DNA from: Prochilodus magdalenae
Lineage: Eukaryota > Chordata > Actinopteri > Characiformes > Prochilodontidae
Assembly (NCBI GenBank): GCA_024036415.1
Contig: JAMWET010006938.1
Location: 562,501-626,500 of the forward strand
DNA length: 64,000 nucleotides
Direction of reading: 5' to 3'
In this document: piece by piece, positions 1-11,974 of the stretch
How the letters are laid out: each line of letters opens with the position of its first letter
How positions within the stretch are numbered: position 1 is the stretch's first letter
Made by a program: the position numbers and the translations under genes
The notes under the pieces: model-generated
Told to the model about the DNA's origin: nothing
Databases searched by the model: none
Seen by the model: the letters and a program-made list of their open reading frames with translations, nothing else

Positions 1-860
1 AGAAAGTCTCTGCTTTAGCTTGGCAGCACCCTCTATATTTCGTGGATATTGTCCACCCACAATGTTCACAATTTTTTTTGGTGTAACAAATTTAATAAGA
101 TGTTTTTGCACATAGATTGACTGGCCAGTCCAAAGCACAGACCTCAGCGTTACTGAATGAAATGAACTGGTATTGTTTGGATAGTTAGAAATCAAAGACG
201 CAACCTGCCGATTATCCTTAACTTTGGAGGTGTGGAAAAATAGAAAACAGGTCAGAAACAGGTCTGATAATAAATATGGTAAAACTAAAAGATATGTATG
301 TATATACATGTGTATATATATATAATCTCATGTAGTTGAGGTGAGGTGAAGGTATTTTTAATAATTCTTAAAAAAAAATTATAATTTAATAAAAATTGTA
401 ATATAGCTCTGCATGTACCTTTATTTCATATTATCTGTGCATGTGTGGATATGTGCGTGTGTGTGCGCGTGCACAGGAGGTAGAACAGTTAGGTTTTCAT
501 ACCTGTGCACTAGCAGGTGTCTTGCAAATCCAGAAGCGTAAAGAGTAGCTATTTTTATCTTTATCTCTATTCCTCCAGTCCTGCAGTCCTCCATTTCTCC
601 GTTCTCCTGTTCCTAAGCATCTGTTTCCTCGTTTCCTCGAGTCTGTACTGCATAGCTTTATATACAGTGCTGTACAAAAGCCAAAGACTCTTTGTTTGTT
701 TAATTTCCCATCCTAGTTATTATTTTTTTCAGGAGCTCTTTCTGAGGAGATATCAGATATTCCACTTACATAAGAAAGAGAAAAGTCAAAAGGTATAATA
801 GAGCAAAATAAAGAGGATAAATAAAAAGGGTGAGGTAAAGGCAATGTGTATATATATATA
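1..860. other. Gene-free left flank
   Basis: No exon-like frame is recognised here. The sequence is AT-rich with short TA and TG microsatellite runs near 300-325 and 450-475. The open frame at 517-798 begins with GTG, has low-complexity hydrophobic content and resembles no family I know. Confidence 0.5.
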
Positions 861-1071
861 CAGTGGGGTGCGAAAGGTTGGGCAGCGTTGTTAATTTTCC
901 TAATTTACCTTTATAAAGCATTGATTGTTTGGATAAAAAAATGAAGTTAAATATATCATATAGGGGACAAACACAGTGATATTTGAGAAGTGAAATGAAG
1001 TTTATATGATTTACAGAAAGTGTGCAATAATTGGTTAAACAAAAGTAGGCAGGTGCATAAATTTGGGCACT
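861..1071 (+). repeat. Left terminal inverted repeat of Tc1 element
   Basis: About 210 bp, complementary to 2246-2455. The inner end reads towards GGTGCATAAATTTGGGCAC, whose complement appears just after the transposase frame. Inner boundary estimated by eye. Confidence 0.85.
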
Positions 1072-1249
1072 GTGGTCATGTTATTGATTTCAAAACCTTT
1101 AGAACTAATTATTGGAACTCAAATTTGGTTTGGTAAGTTCAGTGACCCTTGACCTTCATACACAGGTGACTCCAATTATGAGAAAGGGTATTTAAGGGGG
1201 GCAATTGTAAGTTTTTCTCCTCTTTGCATCTTCTCTGAAGAGTTGCAGC

Positions 1250-2314
1250 ATGGCAGTCTCAAAACAACTTTCAAATGACCTGAAAACAAAGATTGTTCAC
1301 CGTCATGGTTTAGGGGAAGGATACAGAAAGCTATCTCAGAGATTTCAGCTTTCAGTCTCCACTGTGAGAAACATTGTGAGAAAATGGAAGACCACAGGCA
1401 CAGTTCAAGTCAAGGCTCGAAGTGGCAGACCAAGAAAAATCTCGAATAAACAGAAGCGAAGGATGTTGAGAACAGTCAAGAGTCAACCCACAGACCAGCA
1501 CCACACTGTGCATCGTTCAACTATTCGGCACACTTTACACAAGGAGATGCTGTATAGGAGAGTGATGCAGAGGAAGCCTTTTCTCAGCCCACAGCACAAA
1601 CAGAGCCGCTTAAGGTATGCTAAAGCACATTTGGACAAGCCAGCTTCAGTTTGGAATAAGGTGCTGTGGACTGATGAAACTAAAATAGAGTTATTTGGGC
1701 ATAACAAGGGCTGGTATGCATGGAGGGTAAAGAACATAGCACTCCAAGAAAAACACCTGCTACCTACAGTAAAATTTGGTGGTGGTTCCATCATGCTGTG
1801 GGGCTGTGGGGCCAGTACAGGGACTGGGAATCTTGTTCAAGTTGAGGGACGCATGGATTCCAATCAATATCAGCAGATTCTTGAGACCAATGTCCAGGAA
1901 TCAGTGACAAAGCTGAAGCTGCGCTGGGGCTGGATCTTCCAACAAGACAACGACCCTAAACACTGCTCAAAATCTACTAATGCATTTATGCAGAGGAACA
2001 AGTACAACGCTCTGGAATGGCCATCTCAGTCCCCAGACCTGAATATTATTGAAAATCTGTGGTGTCACTTAAAGAGAGCTGTCCATGCTCGGAAACCATC
2101 AAACCTGAATGAACTAGAGATGTTTTGTAAAGAAGAATGGTCTGAAATACCTTCAGCCACAATCCAGACTCTCATTAGAAGCTATAGGAAGCGTTTAGAG
2201 GCTGTTATTTCTGCGAAAGGAGGATCTACTAAAGGTTTTTTTTTTGGTGCCCAAATTTATGCACCTGCCTACTTTTGTTTAGACAATTATTGTACACTTT
2301 CTGTAATCATATAA
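1250..2314 (+). CDS. Tc1-like transposase (open, probably defective)
   Basis: This frame encodes the DDE-family transposase that cuts and pastes the surrounding element. The N-terminal half has paired helix-turn-helix DNA-binding regions (about residues 5-50 and 70-110) separated by a GRPR AT-hook-like motif at residues 59-62. The catalytic triad is complete: D142 in WTDETKIELFG, D233 in FQQDNDPKH and E268 in SPDLNIIENLW, giving the DD34E spacing of Tc1 enzymes. Two defects are visible. Around residues 78-86 the frame appears about 14 residues shorter than Tc1 relatives, in the second DNA-binding domain. At the C terminus KGGSTK is normally followed almost at once by a stop, but here the frame runs through a T-tract into the right inverted repeat, adding about 26 residues. 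ATG at 1250 fits the usual MA-start of the family. Confidence 0.93.
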   Translation: MAVSKQLSNDLKTKIVHRHGLGEGYRKLSQRFQLSVSTVRNIVRKWKTTGTVQVKARSGRPRKISNKQKRRMLRTVKSQPTDQHHTVHRSTIRHTLHKEMLYRRVMQRKPFLSPQHKQSRLRYAKAHLDKPASVWNKVLWTDETKIELFGHNKGWYAWRVKNIALQEKHLLPTVKFGGGSIMLWGCGASTGTGNLVQVEGRMDSNQYQQILETNVQESVTKLKLRWGWIFQQDNDPKHCSKSTNAFMQRNKYNALEWPSQSPDLNIIENLWCHLKRAVHARKPSNLNELEMFCKEEWSEIPSATIQTLIRSYRKRLEAVISAKGGSTKGFFFGAQIYAPAYFCLDNYCTLSVII

Positions 2315-2452
2315 ACTTCATTTCACTTCTTAAATATCACTGTGTTTGTCCCCTATATGATATATTTAACGCAATTTTTTTATCCAAACAATCAATGCTT
2401 TATAAAGGTAAATCAGGAAAAGTAACAACGCTGCCCAAACTTTCTCACCCCA

Positions 2453-2455
<3 letters not shown>
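2246..2455 (-). repeat. Right terminal inverted repeat of Tc1 element
   Basis: Complement of the left repeat with a few substitutions and a short T-run length difference. It overlaps the run-on C-terminal codons of the transposase frame. Confidence 0.85.

Positions 2456-2524
<69 letters not shown>
2456..2524. repeat. (TA)n microsatellite
   Basis: About 69 bp of pure TA directly abutting the right end of the Tc1 element. TA repeats also abut the left end (851-860), so the element landed in a TA tract that later expanded. The YIYIYI frames over it are artefacts. Confidence 0.95.
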
Positions 2525-2527
<3 letters not shown>

Positions 2528-3400
2528 CCCACTATACCTCAATAACATTTAAACCGCCTATATGCTGAGCAAAAACATTACAACTGCCTGCTTAAAATAT
2601 TGATGGGCCTTAACGTGCCTCCAAAACCTTCCAACCTGCTGAGGCATGGGCTCTTATGGACCTCTGAAAGACATTCAGATCTAACTAGCCCCAACTCGTG
2701 TAATATGAAAGGTAGTGCTGCTATAGAGGTTCCAGCACATCCCACATAGGCTTGATCAGACTGAAATCAGAGTGTACCAGGTCCATATTGTGTCAAACTG
2801 ACATGCACACTGACTCCCCTGGCTTGGCTTGTCCCCTCCGTGCCATCACCCCGCAGGTAAACGCTGCACATATTCATGCACATGATCACTAAAGAAAACA
2901 TGGCTTATGATGCTTGCATGCCCAATTTTGGTGCTTTGGTCTGTGGCAACCATTAGTGCTCTCCAAGCAATCTTATAAAATGATGTGTGCCATAGTAGCC
3001 CTTCAGTTTGGTGATGAACTTTGGGTGCACACCACCCTGTAGCTGATTTGCTGCCTGGACCACTGTCAGAATGTCCTCCTCACTGCGGACTCAGAGTACC
3101 CGACAAGCTTTACCATTTTGGAGAGGTTCCGAGTCAGTTGTTTGGCCATAACGATTTTGGAGCTTGTCAAGGTCCCTCAGGTCTTCACGGCTGCTGATTT
3201 TTTCTAAATCCAAAATGTTCTAATGTATCCTAGACCTTGACAACAACATTGATTGAGTTAATCAGTGTTATGTGCTGAATGTGGACATAGTGTTTTTGCT
3301 CATCTGTGTATATGTGATACAATTGCATCATACAATTAAGCAATTAACATCAAGTCATGCTCTCAGACATACTGAGCAGGATTAGCTGACCTCAATTTTG
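2525..3400. other. No gene seen; probably old transposon debris
   Basis: No intact frame or recognisable exon. Parts between 2,900 and 3,240 look like decayed interspersed repeat sequence, but I cannot assign a family. Confidence 0.35.
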
Positions 3401-3407
3401 GCTCAAG

Positions 3408-3566
3408 ATGGCAAGAGGAAAAGATCAAAGTGGCTTTGAAAGAGGGTTCATTATTGGGGCATGGATGGCAGGAACGTCAGTCACACAGACTGCTCGACTG
3501 GCTAGTGTTCCAGGGAGAACAGTGACTGAAGTGACTAAATCTGCTTACAGATCAAAAACAGGATGA
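3408..3566 (+). pseudogene. Tc1-like transposase N-terminal fragment
   Basis: An ATG opens a 52-codon frame beginning MARGKDQSGFERGF and continuing through a helix-turn-helix-like stretch (TQTARLASVPGRTVTEV). This matches the start of the Tc1-like subfamily whose proteins begin M-x-R-G-K-D. It stops at 3564-3566 and no catalytic domain follows, so it is a truncated relic. Confidence 0.6.
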
Positions 3567-6190
3567 TCTCGGTAAATAGGGTTAGCAGTTGTTGTGGAAA
3601 ATGTTTGCTGAGAAGGCGTGACGTCCGTGCATTAGTGTGATATGTAAGGAAAACCAGAAGAATAAGCGTTCATAAGATTACTGAGAAGGTCAGCCCTCTG
3701 AGAATGTTCTTGAATAGTCCATCCGCAACTATACAGAGAGGGATATTACTAGGGATGCAACACGATACTGTGCTCATTAACTTATACTCTGATGGCACCG
3801 ATTCCAACATCCAGTGGTACTTAGATTCCAACATCCGGTGGTACCTAATATGTGACTTAAGTCTGGTGTATGCTGCGGCACTAATGAACAAATGACTTAA
3901 GAAGGGAGTGAGCTAGCTAGTAGCTAACACAAGGCAAAGAAGAGAAAGATTTAGAATAAACAGTGAAAATTAAAGGGGCCCATGGATAGATTTTGCACCT
4001 CAGTCAGTTTCCCGATGTTAGATCTGCAACACGAAATATATATGCTATATTACGTATCATGTTTTTTAGTCTATACTAGTACATTAGCGTACACTAAGCC
4101 TAGGTGTGAAAACGAAAACCAATAAAAAGAGTTTCCAAGGTGGTTTGATTTTTGTTGAATGGGACAAAAGCGCCCTTCCTAAATTAGTGATTCCTGGTCT
4201 ATTCAAATCTACAGTGCAATGGTCCCCAAAAAACAAGACATGTAAAACTGCACAGTGTGTTTGATATTCAAGCAGTATGACTATCATTAGAGGAGATTCA
4301 TCTATAGCTCGATCAGCCAATCAGCTGATGCCAACATCACCTTTATCTTTTGGAATGCTAGATTTTTCCACTATATTGCACTATTGTTATTTTTTTGAGG
4401 GTGTAAATATTAAGTCAAAAGTGAAGACAGCAGTTTACGATTACTGTCCCCTTTTTAATTCCTCCTGTCGCTTTTAATTTCAAGTATTCGGCTTAGTATT
4501 CGATCTGAATCAGTGTCTGTGAGTAATATATAACCCCTCTGAAAAATAATTGTACCAACACATTCCTGGATATTACACCCGGACTGCAATTCATATACCC
4601 CTCATTACAAAGACATATCCTTTTGAGAGAACCTTTGAGAGCTCTGCGGTGCAAATATCATAAACTCTGCTCTACACAGACATGGAAGGAAAGAGTTATG
4701 GTCAAATGACTCATCCTTCACCATATTCTCCACACATGGGTGAGTGCAGGAACTATACGGGCCTGAATACTTGACCCCTACTGCGAGGGGAGGGGGTCTG
4801 ACAGCTCTGTTATACTGTGGATAGGCATTTTGCTGGCATGGATCCACATGCTGCAAATCAATAGAAAGACACAAATAAGTGATGTAAAGCACAGAGAGTT
4901 TCATTTCTTTGTTCAGGAGATACGTTATGACCGATTTCACACACAGCTTTGCTGTTCGGGGTTTGCTCTTATTCAAGCAGCTTTTGGAGATGCAGGTCTG
5001 CATGAGATGAAGCAGAAGATTGTCTCATCCTTTTGACATTTGTGAAAAACGGTTCCAGCTGCAAACAGTCAGCTTAGTTGCCATCATGACATGTCCTGAA
5101 AAAATCCTGATGGGTGAAATGCATTCATGTGACTTGTGGCAGTAAGAAGAAACCAGAGGGCAAATAAAATAAAGACGGCATGCGTTGCCTTTATTCTATT
5201 CTGAGTAATCACCATATCCTTACGATGAAGCACTTCTATTATTGACAGGACATGAGGTTCCCAAAAAGGAGTATAAACTGATGAGTACCTGTGGTATGCT
5301 ATTACAATCTTGTTAATAAAAACAGTAATGGCAGACACCAAAATCCCAACACAGTTTTTCTTAAAGGATATCAGAGGTGGCTCAGCAGTAGACAAATTAA
5401 AACAGTCTGATTATAAAATCATCCACAAAAATAAAACAAGAACTAAAAGTACTTTACCACTCGATAGCCAAAATAGCTTGTTAAGCACGTACCCGGCAGC
5501 CCTGAATTAAAACTGCAGCTGCCACAAACGCACGCGCTCTTTAGCTTTCCCTACGGTTTAAATTTTCCCGCCAGCACACGTGCACGAATCGAGCTCTTGA
5601 GATGGCGACACCGCCACACCAAACACTCCGACGTCCCTTTGTTTTGAGCAAAGAGGGAGTGAGGTCACCTGGGTGCACCCACCTTTATGTCCCCCTGAAC
5701 CCCAGGCCCGCTCCCTACGTGCGTTCCACCTGTACTGGGCGTGTCACAATTCAATGGGGTCTCGCAAACTGAGTAGGCAGCCTACCACCAAGTCGATCTC
5801 AAAGGAATCCAGCCATACCACAATTGTGTGAACAAAAAAGAAATGGTACAAAAATAAATAACAACACATACTCATATACTAAGTACTGTATAATATATTT
5901 CCATATATTAAATATAGTCCCCAGAAAGAGAGGAAAACATGAAACGTGTGACATCATCGTTTAGTGGGCACCAATTTCGTTGTTTGTTTGAGTTGACAGA
6001 TTTATTTTAGGCTCCTGTGGATAGGAGTTGGGTTCGCTTGATGTTTGTACAGGACAATGTACTACAGTAACTCAGAGGTATGTGGAAAGTCCCCACAAAG
6101 ACCGCAAAACAAACATGTGTGTGTATGTTTAGGGGAAAGCCTATAGCATTCACACGACATCTGTTCTACCACAACTCTGCAAGGGACTGA
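3567..6190. other. Intergenic, no gene recognised
   Basis: No exon recognised. A TAGGGATGCAACACGATA motif near 3750 resembles ends of hAT-type elements, but I could not find a matching partner end. About 5,540-5,770 is richer in CpG and GC than its surroundings (for example ATGGCGACACCGCCACACC near 5600), but no frame or splice pattern supports a gene. Confidence 0.4.
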
Positions 6191-6191
6191 G

Positions 6192-6294
6192 AGAGAGGGA
6201 AAAAAAAGAGAGAGAGAGAGAGAAAAAAAAAAAAAGAGAGAGAGAGAGAGAGAAAGAGAAAGAGAAAGAGAAAGAGAGAGAGAGAGAGAGAGAG
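6192..6294. repeat. Polypurine GA/A-rich microsatellite
   Basis: About 100 bp of pure purine: GA repeats interrupted by A-runs and GAAA units. The complement gives the serine/leucine/phenylalanine low-complexity frames, which are not genes. Mirror-symmetric polypurine tracts of this size can in principle form triplex DNA. Confidence 0.95.
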
Positions 6295-6299
6295 AAGGG

Positions 6300-8440
6300 T
6301 GAGGAGAAACACACTCTGACAATGTCACACACTCAGACCCCAGCAGGGCTTCTGGAGGTCTGAGACTTTGTCTCTCGTTGGGTGGCGTCCTTTTCAGAAA
6401 GGTCACACGCACAAATTCATTCAGGTGGGCCTCTTGCTGCTGGGAGATTAGCATGATAAAGTTAGATTAGACAAGATCAGACTCCTCTCTCCCCCTGCAC
6501 ACAAACACACAGCATTGTTTGCATATACATTTTTGATGGGACAATACAAATTATTATCATTTATTTATAGTTTAGGTTATTTAGTGAGTAAAAAATAAAA
6601 TAAAGATAACATACAAATTATAAAACGTGCCATAACAAATCTGACAAGGGCACCCAAACTTTTGCTTTTGACTAAATATGTAATAAAAATAGGTCCCATA
6701 AGTATTAGATACAGGGGAGACCACCCTGAAATTGTTTTTAAATCTAAACCTCAAAATAAACAACATAAAAATATAAAATGAATAAGAAATACTTCACCGT
6801 TAGCTATTTTTAGGTCTCTAAAAATAAAATCTTATCTTATTCCTCTCGTTGGTCTTATCAGAGGCTTGTGCAGTGCATGCTGTCATTAAAGCATGAGGAA
6901 ATAAAGCAAGAGGAGGACATACTAAAGCCTAAGAAATTCAGAATTCAGAAATGCATATTAAGCCTTCAAAACTTTCAGAATATTACTGATCATTTGTACT
7001 GTGTTTATCTATGTATCTATCTTTATATCTATGTGTGTATGTATGTATGTATGTATGTATGTCTGTATGTATTGTATGATCTGTTGATCTTAGATTAACA
7101 TGTTACACACCTGGCAATATGACAGTACAGTTTATTATAATTTAGTACAGTTTCATATTTGCTTACTAAGATTATTTATTTAAAAATGATAATAAATACA
7201 TTAAGAGATAAGTTGTATCATAACTTTTGCACCGGCCATATAGATGTAGATGTAGATAAACAGTTCTAATTAAACAAGTTCTACTGCACTTCACAAAGTG
7301 AGCATTGTTTTATTGGTCCCCACTTTGCAGGTGTTTCATGAAGACACTGATTGTGTATGAATCATAATTCAAATCAAACAAAAGCATACCCATGTTCCTG
7401 TCTGTTTCCCTGGAATTGCCAGTGTTTGTCTATTTGAGAAACATCTCTACTATTTTCACTTCAGCACTCAGTAAGGCCCTGTGTGTATATTTCCAGGCTC
7501 CATATAACCATATGCATAACCATTATAAGTGACAGTCCAGAAATTCTTCTCGATCAGCATTACCAGTCAAGTTCTAACATCACAGAGAAGGAAGCAGTGG
7601 GTTGTTGTGGAGTCACAAATACATCACTGCCCCCAAGTGGAACACAAATGCACTGAGGAGCAATTCTGGAGTTCTGGTCATCTGATATACCAAGTAAAAT
7701 ATGTAAAAAATATTCATAAAAAATTTGCATCCAAAATGCTGTATATCCATTTGCTACAATGTTGGATATAGTCAGCTTTTGAAATGAAACACAAATAGCT
7801 CCATATATTTATCTAATAACTGTGGTATTATTAGCACATGTAAAGCCTATTCTCGGTGCCATACCAAAGACAATTCTTAAAATTGGTTGGTAATGCATTT
7901 TTGCCAAATACAAATATTTATAATTATAATGGTATAATAATTCTTCCAAATAAAGTCTGGTGGAGTTACATATATACCTTCAGCCAATGTTCATTTATAT
8001 AATGAGTATATACTATTCACAAATACAAAATTTTAAATTTTAATTTCAATAGTCTATTACTGCAAATGTACATAATTTGTTGAAGTATTAAAATGTTTCT
8101 GTGAAATTCTATTGAGAATGTACAAGTTTATTTTAAATATGTTTATTTATTGCAAACTGTTTTAAGAAAATACTTTTTTTAATAGCTGTATGACCATCAA
8201 ATATTTGAAAGCCATCTGAACTGTGCCGTGTGGTAGGTATTATAGTGTTTGAGCTGTGGTTTGAATATAGAGTGCGTTATATTACTGGAAATATCACCTG
8301 TCATTAAATTCAATTAACAATAACACGGATGCGGCAGTTCATGAACAATTTCCACTGTTTCCGATGATGGGAAAGCATAGTAATGCTACCCCTGATTAAT
8401 GGCCTATTCAACAAGGAGGAAACCGCACACGTATACACAC

Positions 8441-8476
<36 letters not shown>

Positions 8477-9235
8477 CTGCTCTTTTACTTAAGCTGTGTG
8501 TATGTGAAAACTACACTGGGATACACCTGCAGTCAATAGCAAAGCTATTGTGTAATATCTGTATTGTTGCTTACACAGCTGTACATGGCTGTGAATGGGT
8601 ACCTTCATAGAAGAAGGATAGATAATCTTATCTACCTAATCGTATTTCTATCGGCCTATTTCAGAGCTGTTCCTGTCACAGTTTGAGTTTGGGTATAAGC
8701 AATATAGTCCCCAGTGAATAAACAGGTCATATTTATTTATAAACCCAGTTGCTAATAATTTTGTAATCATAGGAAAGTGCTAATAAAGACATACTGTAAT
8801 AATTTCCCAATTCCTTCAACTGACATCTACATGATATTTAACGATACAACTAATGAACAATTTAGGAACTCCAGCAAGTGGAATCTTGAGCAACTGGGAC
8901 ATTCTAGAAAAAATTCCATCAAGGGCATATGTGGCACCTAAATTCGTGTGTACCCCCCAGCAGTTCCAGTGCCCTCACTGCAGGTTTCCTTCTGATACAA
9001 AGCTTTACCATGACAGATAGTGGCTATTGACTTTGCATTGGTTACAATTACAATGGTATTTCTCCTCTTTGGTCCGGAGGGAAGTCTTGTACAAATGCTC
9101 CCTTCATAGGATAACCATCACCTGTTCACCTATTTACCTGTTTACATGTTGGGATTTCCAAAACCAGTGTTTTCATCATCCCACTAATTTCCCACTCTTA
9201 CAATAACCATAGTTACATGCAATCTGATACAATAT
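6300..9235. other. Intergenic, no gene recognised
   Basis: AT-rich sequence with no supported exon. It contains a (TGTA)n run at about 7033-7062 and a (CA)n run at about 8428-8474. A short stretch around 6640-6660 (GGGCACCCAAACTTTTGC) resembles Tc1-type inverted-repeat ends and may be a MITE scrap. Confidence 0.45.
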
Positions 9236-9237
9236 GG

Positions 9238-9450
9238 TGTTGGTGTAGCTTAGCGGATAACACCACTAGCCACCACCACACTGGGAGACTGGGGTTCGAA
9301 TCCTGGTCTGGGTGACTATGCGGTGCTATACCAATAAGAGTCCTTGGGCAATACTCCTAACACTCCACTGGCCCTCCTGTAATACGATTAACCTTGTAGA
9401 TTGCTCTGGATAAGAGCGTCAGCTAAATGCCGTAAATGTAATATGTTAGA
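9238..9450 (+). mobile_element. tRNA-derived SINE, copy 1
   Basis: The 5' part has Pol III internal promoter elements: an A-box-like TAGCTTAGCGG at 9246-9256 and a perfect B box GGTTCGAATCC at 9293-9303. The 3' part ends with the GCTCTGGATAAGAGCGTC and GCTAAATG motifs found in the tails of many fish SINEs. The tRNA-like head cannot fold into a proper tRNA with an anticodon arm, so this is a retroposon and not a tRNA gene. A second copy lies at 47690-47910 and a diverged one at 63390-63580. Confidence 0.88.
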
Positions 9451-10760
9451 CTGGATTCCTCCTATGCTTCATATATCCCTTTATTGTTGTTTACTTTTAA
9501 CACGGTGTAAAGGACAGCTGACGGAAAACTGAAAAATAATGAAAAATAAATAAACCCTGAATAAAAGTTTTAGTGATGATGTATATGCATGCAATCCCAG
9601 ACTAGCTCACACAGCAGTCATCCAGCCCTGTCATCCGACCCGGATACAGACTGACCCACATTTGTCACAGCGTATCACTCTCTGGAGTGTCTGTCTTTTG
9701 GATTCCTCTCACTTTTTGAGGCCAGGCTGGGTTAGTTCCTTACATAAACATTTCAGATTGCTTTTTCTTTTATCCACAATGATGTACAAAAACACAAACA
9801 TCTCTAGTCAAATCAAGTGAAGATAAATGAACGCCATCCTCTACAGGGAACAACCATACGTATGGCAGTATTCTGCAAACTGTGGGGCACACATTCTGTT
9901 CATTTGCAGGGTTTAACATATACTTGTATATGACTACCATATGTCCCGAATTTCTTGTCATATTGACATTCCAATTAAAATGAATGGAATATAGATAGGA
10001 ATGCTGACAATTGAAAGAATATTGGGAATCACATTCTTAATGACATGGTAAAAAATAACATTGTAAAGTGTAATTATCTATTTACTGTAAATCTGAAATG
10101 CTTCTGGGTTTCCCTGCTGCCTTAGATTTCCCGGACTCCATCTCCCAGAGTTCTCGGTCTGATGACATCACAGCCACACCAGTCACACTACTTTTTTCCG
10201 ATCTAGCTCTCCCGAATTCTGATTGCTCTTACCCACACCTCATTCCCCCGTCACAACACAAACCCCTCCGTCACATGCCCACATTGCGAAGTATTGCCAA
10301 ACACTGTTTACATACTGGGCTTTCTCCCTGTTTTCGACTCTTCTTTGTTTTGAGTCTCTCAGAATTCCCCTTTCTGGTGTAGTCCACTGGTCTGTTTGTT
10401 TATCTCCAGTTCTCTGGTTTACTCTCCTGGATTCCCCCCTGGCTTGTTCACCCTATACTCTGACTCTCTGGCTTTCCACCTCTGCTTGTCTATTGCCCTG
10501 TGTATGATTGTCTTGTTGTTGCTGCTGACTCTGATTGCCTATGCGCCAAATATAATCCTGACATATACGGTATACAGCGTTCTCAGTTATCGTTCGCTCA
10601 TTTACAGCTACAGTTCTGCATTAAAATGTCTTTATCTTTAACTTCCTGCAGAAGATAGTTAGTGAGACCTATACACTTTATATCTAACTGCATTGCATAT
10701 TTGAGGTGGCAGTAACTTTAATTTTAAACTGGAGACTGTGCAATGGGGTTCAAAGAGATA
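9451..10760. other. No gene; pyrimidine-biased repeat-like block at 10100-10650
   Basis: From about 10,100 to 10,650 the plus strand is markedly T/C rich and ends with GCATTAAAATGTCTTTATC, a composition seen at the ends of several unclassified fish interspersed repeats or LTR remnants. The overlapping frames at 10098-10641 are by-products of this bias. Family assignment is uncertain. Confidence 0.35.
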
Positions 10761-10764
10761 GAGA

Positions 10765-11015
10765 GGAGGTGGGACAGGGCAGTGAGTGTCTTAACTGATG
10801 TGTGGAAAGTGGGTCCAAAGCAGATGCTAATGATTGGCTAAAAGGCGTGACTGTATTTGGGCGTGGCTAAAGACCATAATGTGTAGGAGGTAGCTGAATC
10901 TGCAGGTGTATGGAAGCGTACAGTCATACGGGTCTACCAGCACTGGCTAAAATCCCAGTCTACAGGGAATTCTCCCTGGAATTAGAAGTAATCCACCAAA
11001 TCTGACCCAACTGGC
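10765..11015 (+). repeat. Uncharacterised repeat, copy A (inverted partner at 13935-14150)
   Basis: This block matches the reverse complement of about 13935-14150 over most of its length. Shared landmarks in order are GAGGTGGG, GTGTGGAAA, GATTGGC, TAGCTGAAT, TCATACGGGT, TGGCTAAAATCCCAG and TCCACCAAATCTG. Divergence is considerable but the order is conserved. I do not recognise the family and see no coding frame. Confidence 0.7.
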
Positions 11016-11329
11016 CAATTCTTTAATGCAAGAGTGTCTGAACATTGATGTAGCCTACATCCAGAACCTTGTCTAATCCATGCCAAATCCAACCACAGCT
11101 GTTATTCATGCTCATGGAGGTTGTACACACTGTTAGGTACATATCAGTCCCAGATCTTACTGCTCACCAAGTACCCATATGGGAAAGGGATGTTGTCTCA
11201 CTTCCTGCTCTACAAAACAGATGATTGGCTAAAATAAGATATTAAGAAAATAATAATAAATAATATAAATTTTTTAAAAACTAAACTCACCATAACAAAA
11301 TCTTTCAGCTTCACAAACAAGTTTTTTAA

Positions 11330-11620
11330 AAACACAAGCTAATAACCAGCGCAAACAGCAGCTGGATGGGCTGGGAATGATTCAGTAAGGTCCTGGTAGG
11401 TTGGCACAGGTATTTAGAGCCATGCTGACTGTAGTGCCCACAGCTGCTGGAGGTTACATGAGGAATATGCGTAGAGTGAACATGATGGCCGAGGTGGTCC
11501 CACTGATGCTTAGTTAGGTTCAAGTCTGGGGAGTTAAGGGGGCCAGGGAAGTACTCAAAGGTCTTGGTCATTCTCCTCCAAACAATGTCTGACATTTCTA
11601 GTCATGTGACATGCCACATT
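11330..11620 (-). pseudogene. Tc1-like transposase C-terminal relic
   Basis: The minus-strand frame contains FPGPLNSPDLNLTKHQWDHLGHHVHS, a degraded form of the Tc1 catalytic segment around the third acidic residue (usual pattern SPDLNPIEHLWDHLGR). The glutamate is replaced by lysine-histidine sequence (LTKHQW), so the site is dead. Sequence continuing to about 11,740 looks like the decayed upstream part of the same copy. Confidence 0.75.
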
Positions 11621-11820
11621 GTATTGCTGGAAGATCCCATCCGCCCCAGGGAAGGTGATCAGCATGTATGGGTGTACGTAATCTACAAGGATTGATTCAT
11701 ACCCAAAGCGGTTGAGAGTGCTTCCACATGGATGAGTCGGCCCAGAGAATTCTACAAAATCGTGACATCCTACCGGAGATACATACTGCCGCTGTCGAAA
11801 AAGGGAAGTGGTCAGAATAA

Positions 11821-11876
11821 TCTCTCTCTGTCTCTCTCTCTCTCTTTCTCTTTCTCTCTCTCATATATATACATAG

Positions 11877-11971
<95 letters not shown>

Positions 11972-11974
11972 ATG
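11821..11974. repeat. CT then (TA)n compound microsatellite
   Basis: TCTC/TTTC repeats at 11821-11860 pass into about 95 bp of TA. The SLSLSL and YIYIYI frames are by-products. Confidence 0.95.

Larger units (their letters stand above)
861..2455 (+). mobile_element. Tc1/mariner transposon, nearly full length
   Basis: A 1,595-bp element is bounded by CAGTGGGGTG at the left and its near complement CACCCCACTG at the right, each next to a TA dinucleotide, the Tc1/mariner target. The terminal inverted repeats are long: about 861-1071 matches the reverse complement of about 2246-2455 with scattered mismatches. Repeats near 200 bp are typical of the IR/DR class of fish Tc1-like elements. A single transposase frame fills the interior. 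The insertion sits inside a TA microsatellite, so the exact target duplication cannot be distinguished from the repeat. The interior shows an in-frame gap and loss of the normal stop, so the copy is probably inactive. Confidence 0.93.

Noticed and set aside
3740..4520. hAT element from a TAGGGATGCAACACG end
   Set aside because: A partner end and target duplication could not be found with confidence.
4605..5003. 132-codon minus-strand frame
   Set aside because: No domain or family resemblance and no splice context; treated as chance.
9238..9310. tRNA gene from A and B boxes
   Set aside because: No proper anticodon arm or acceptor pairing, and a SINE body and tail follow.
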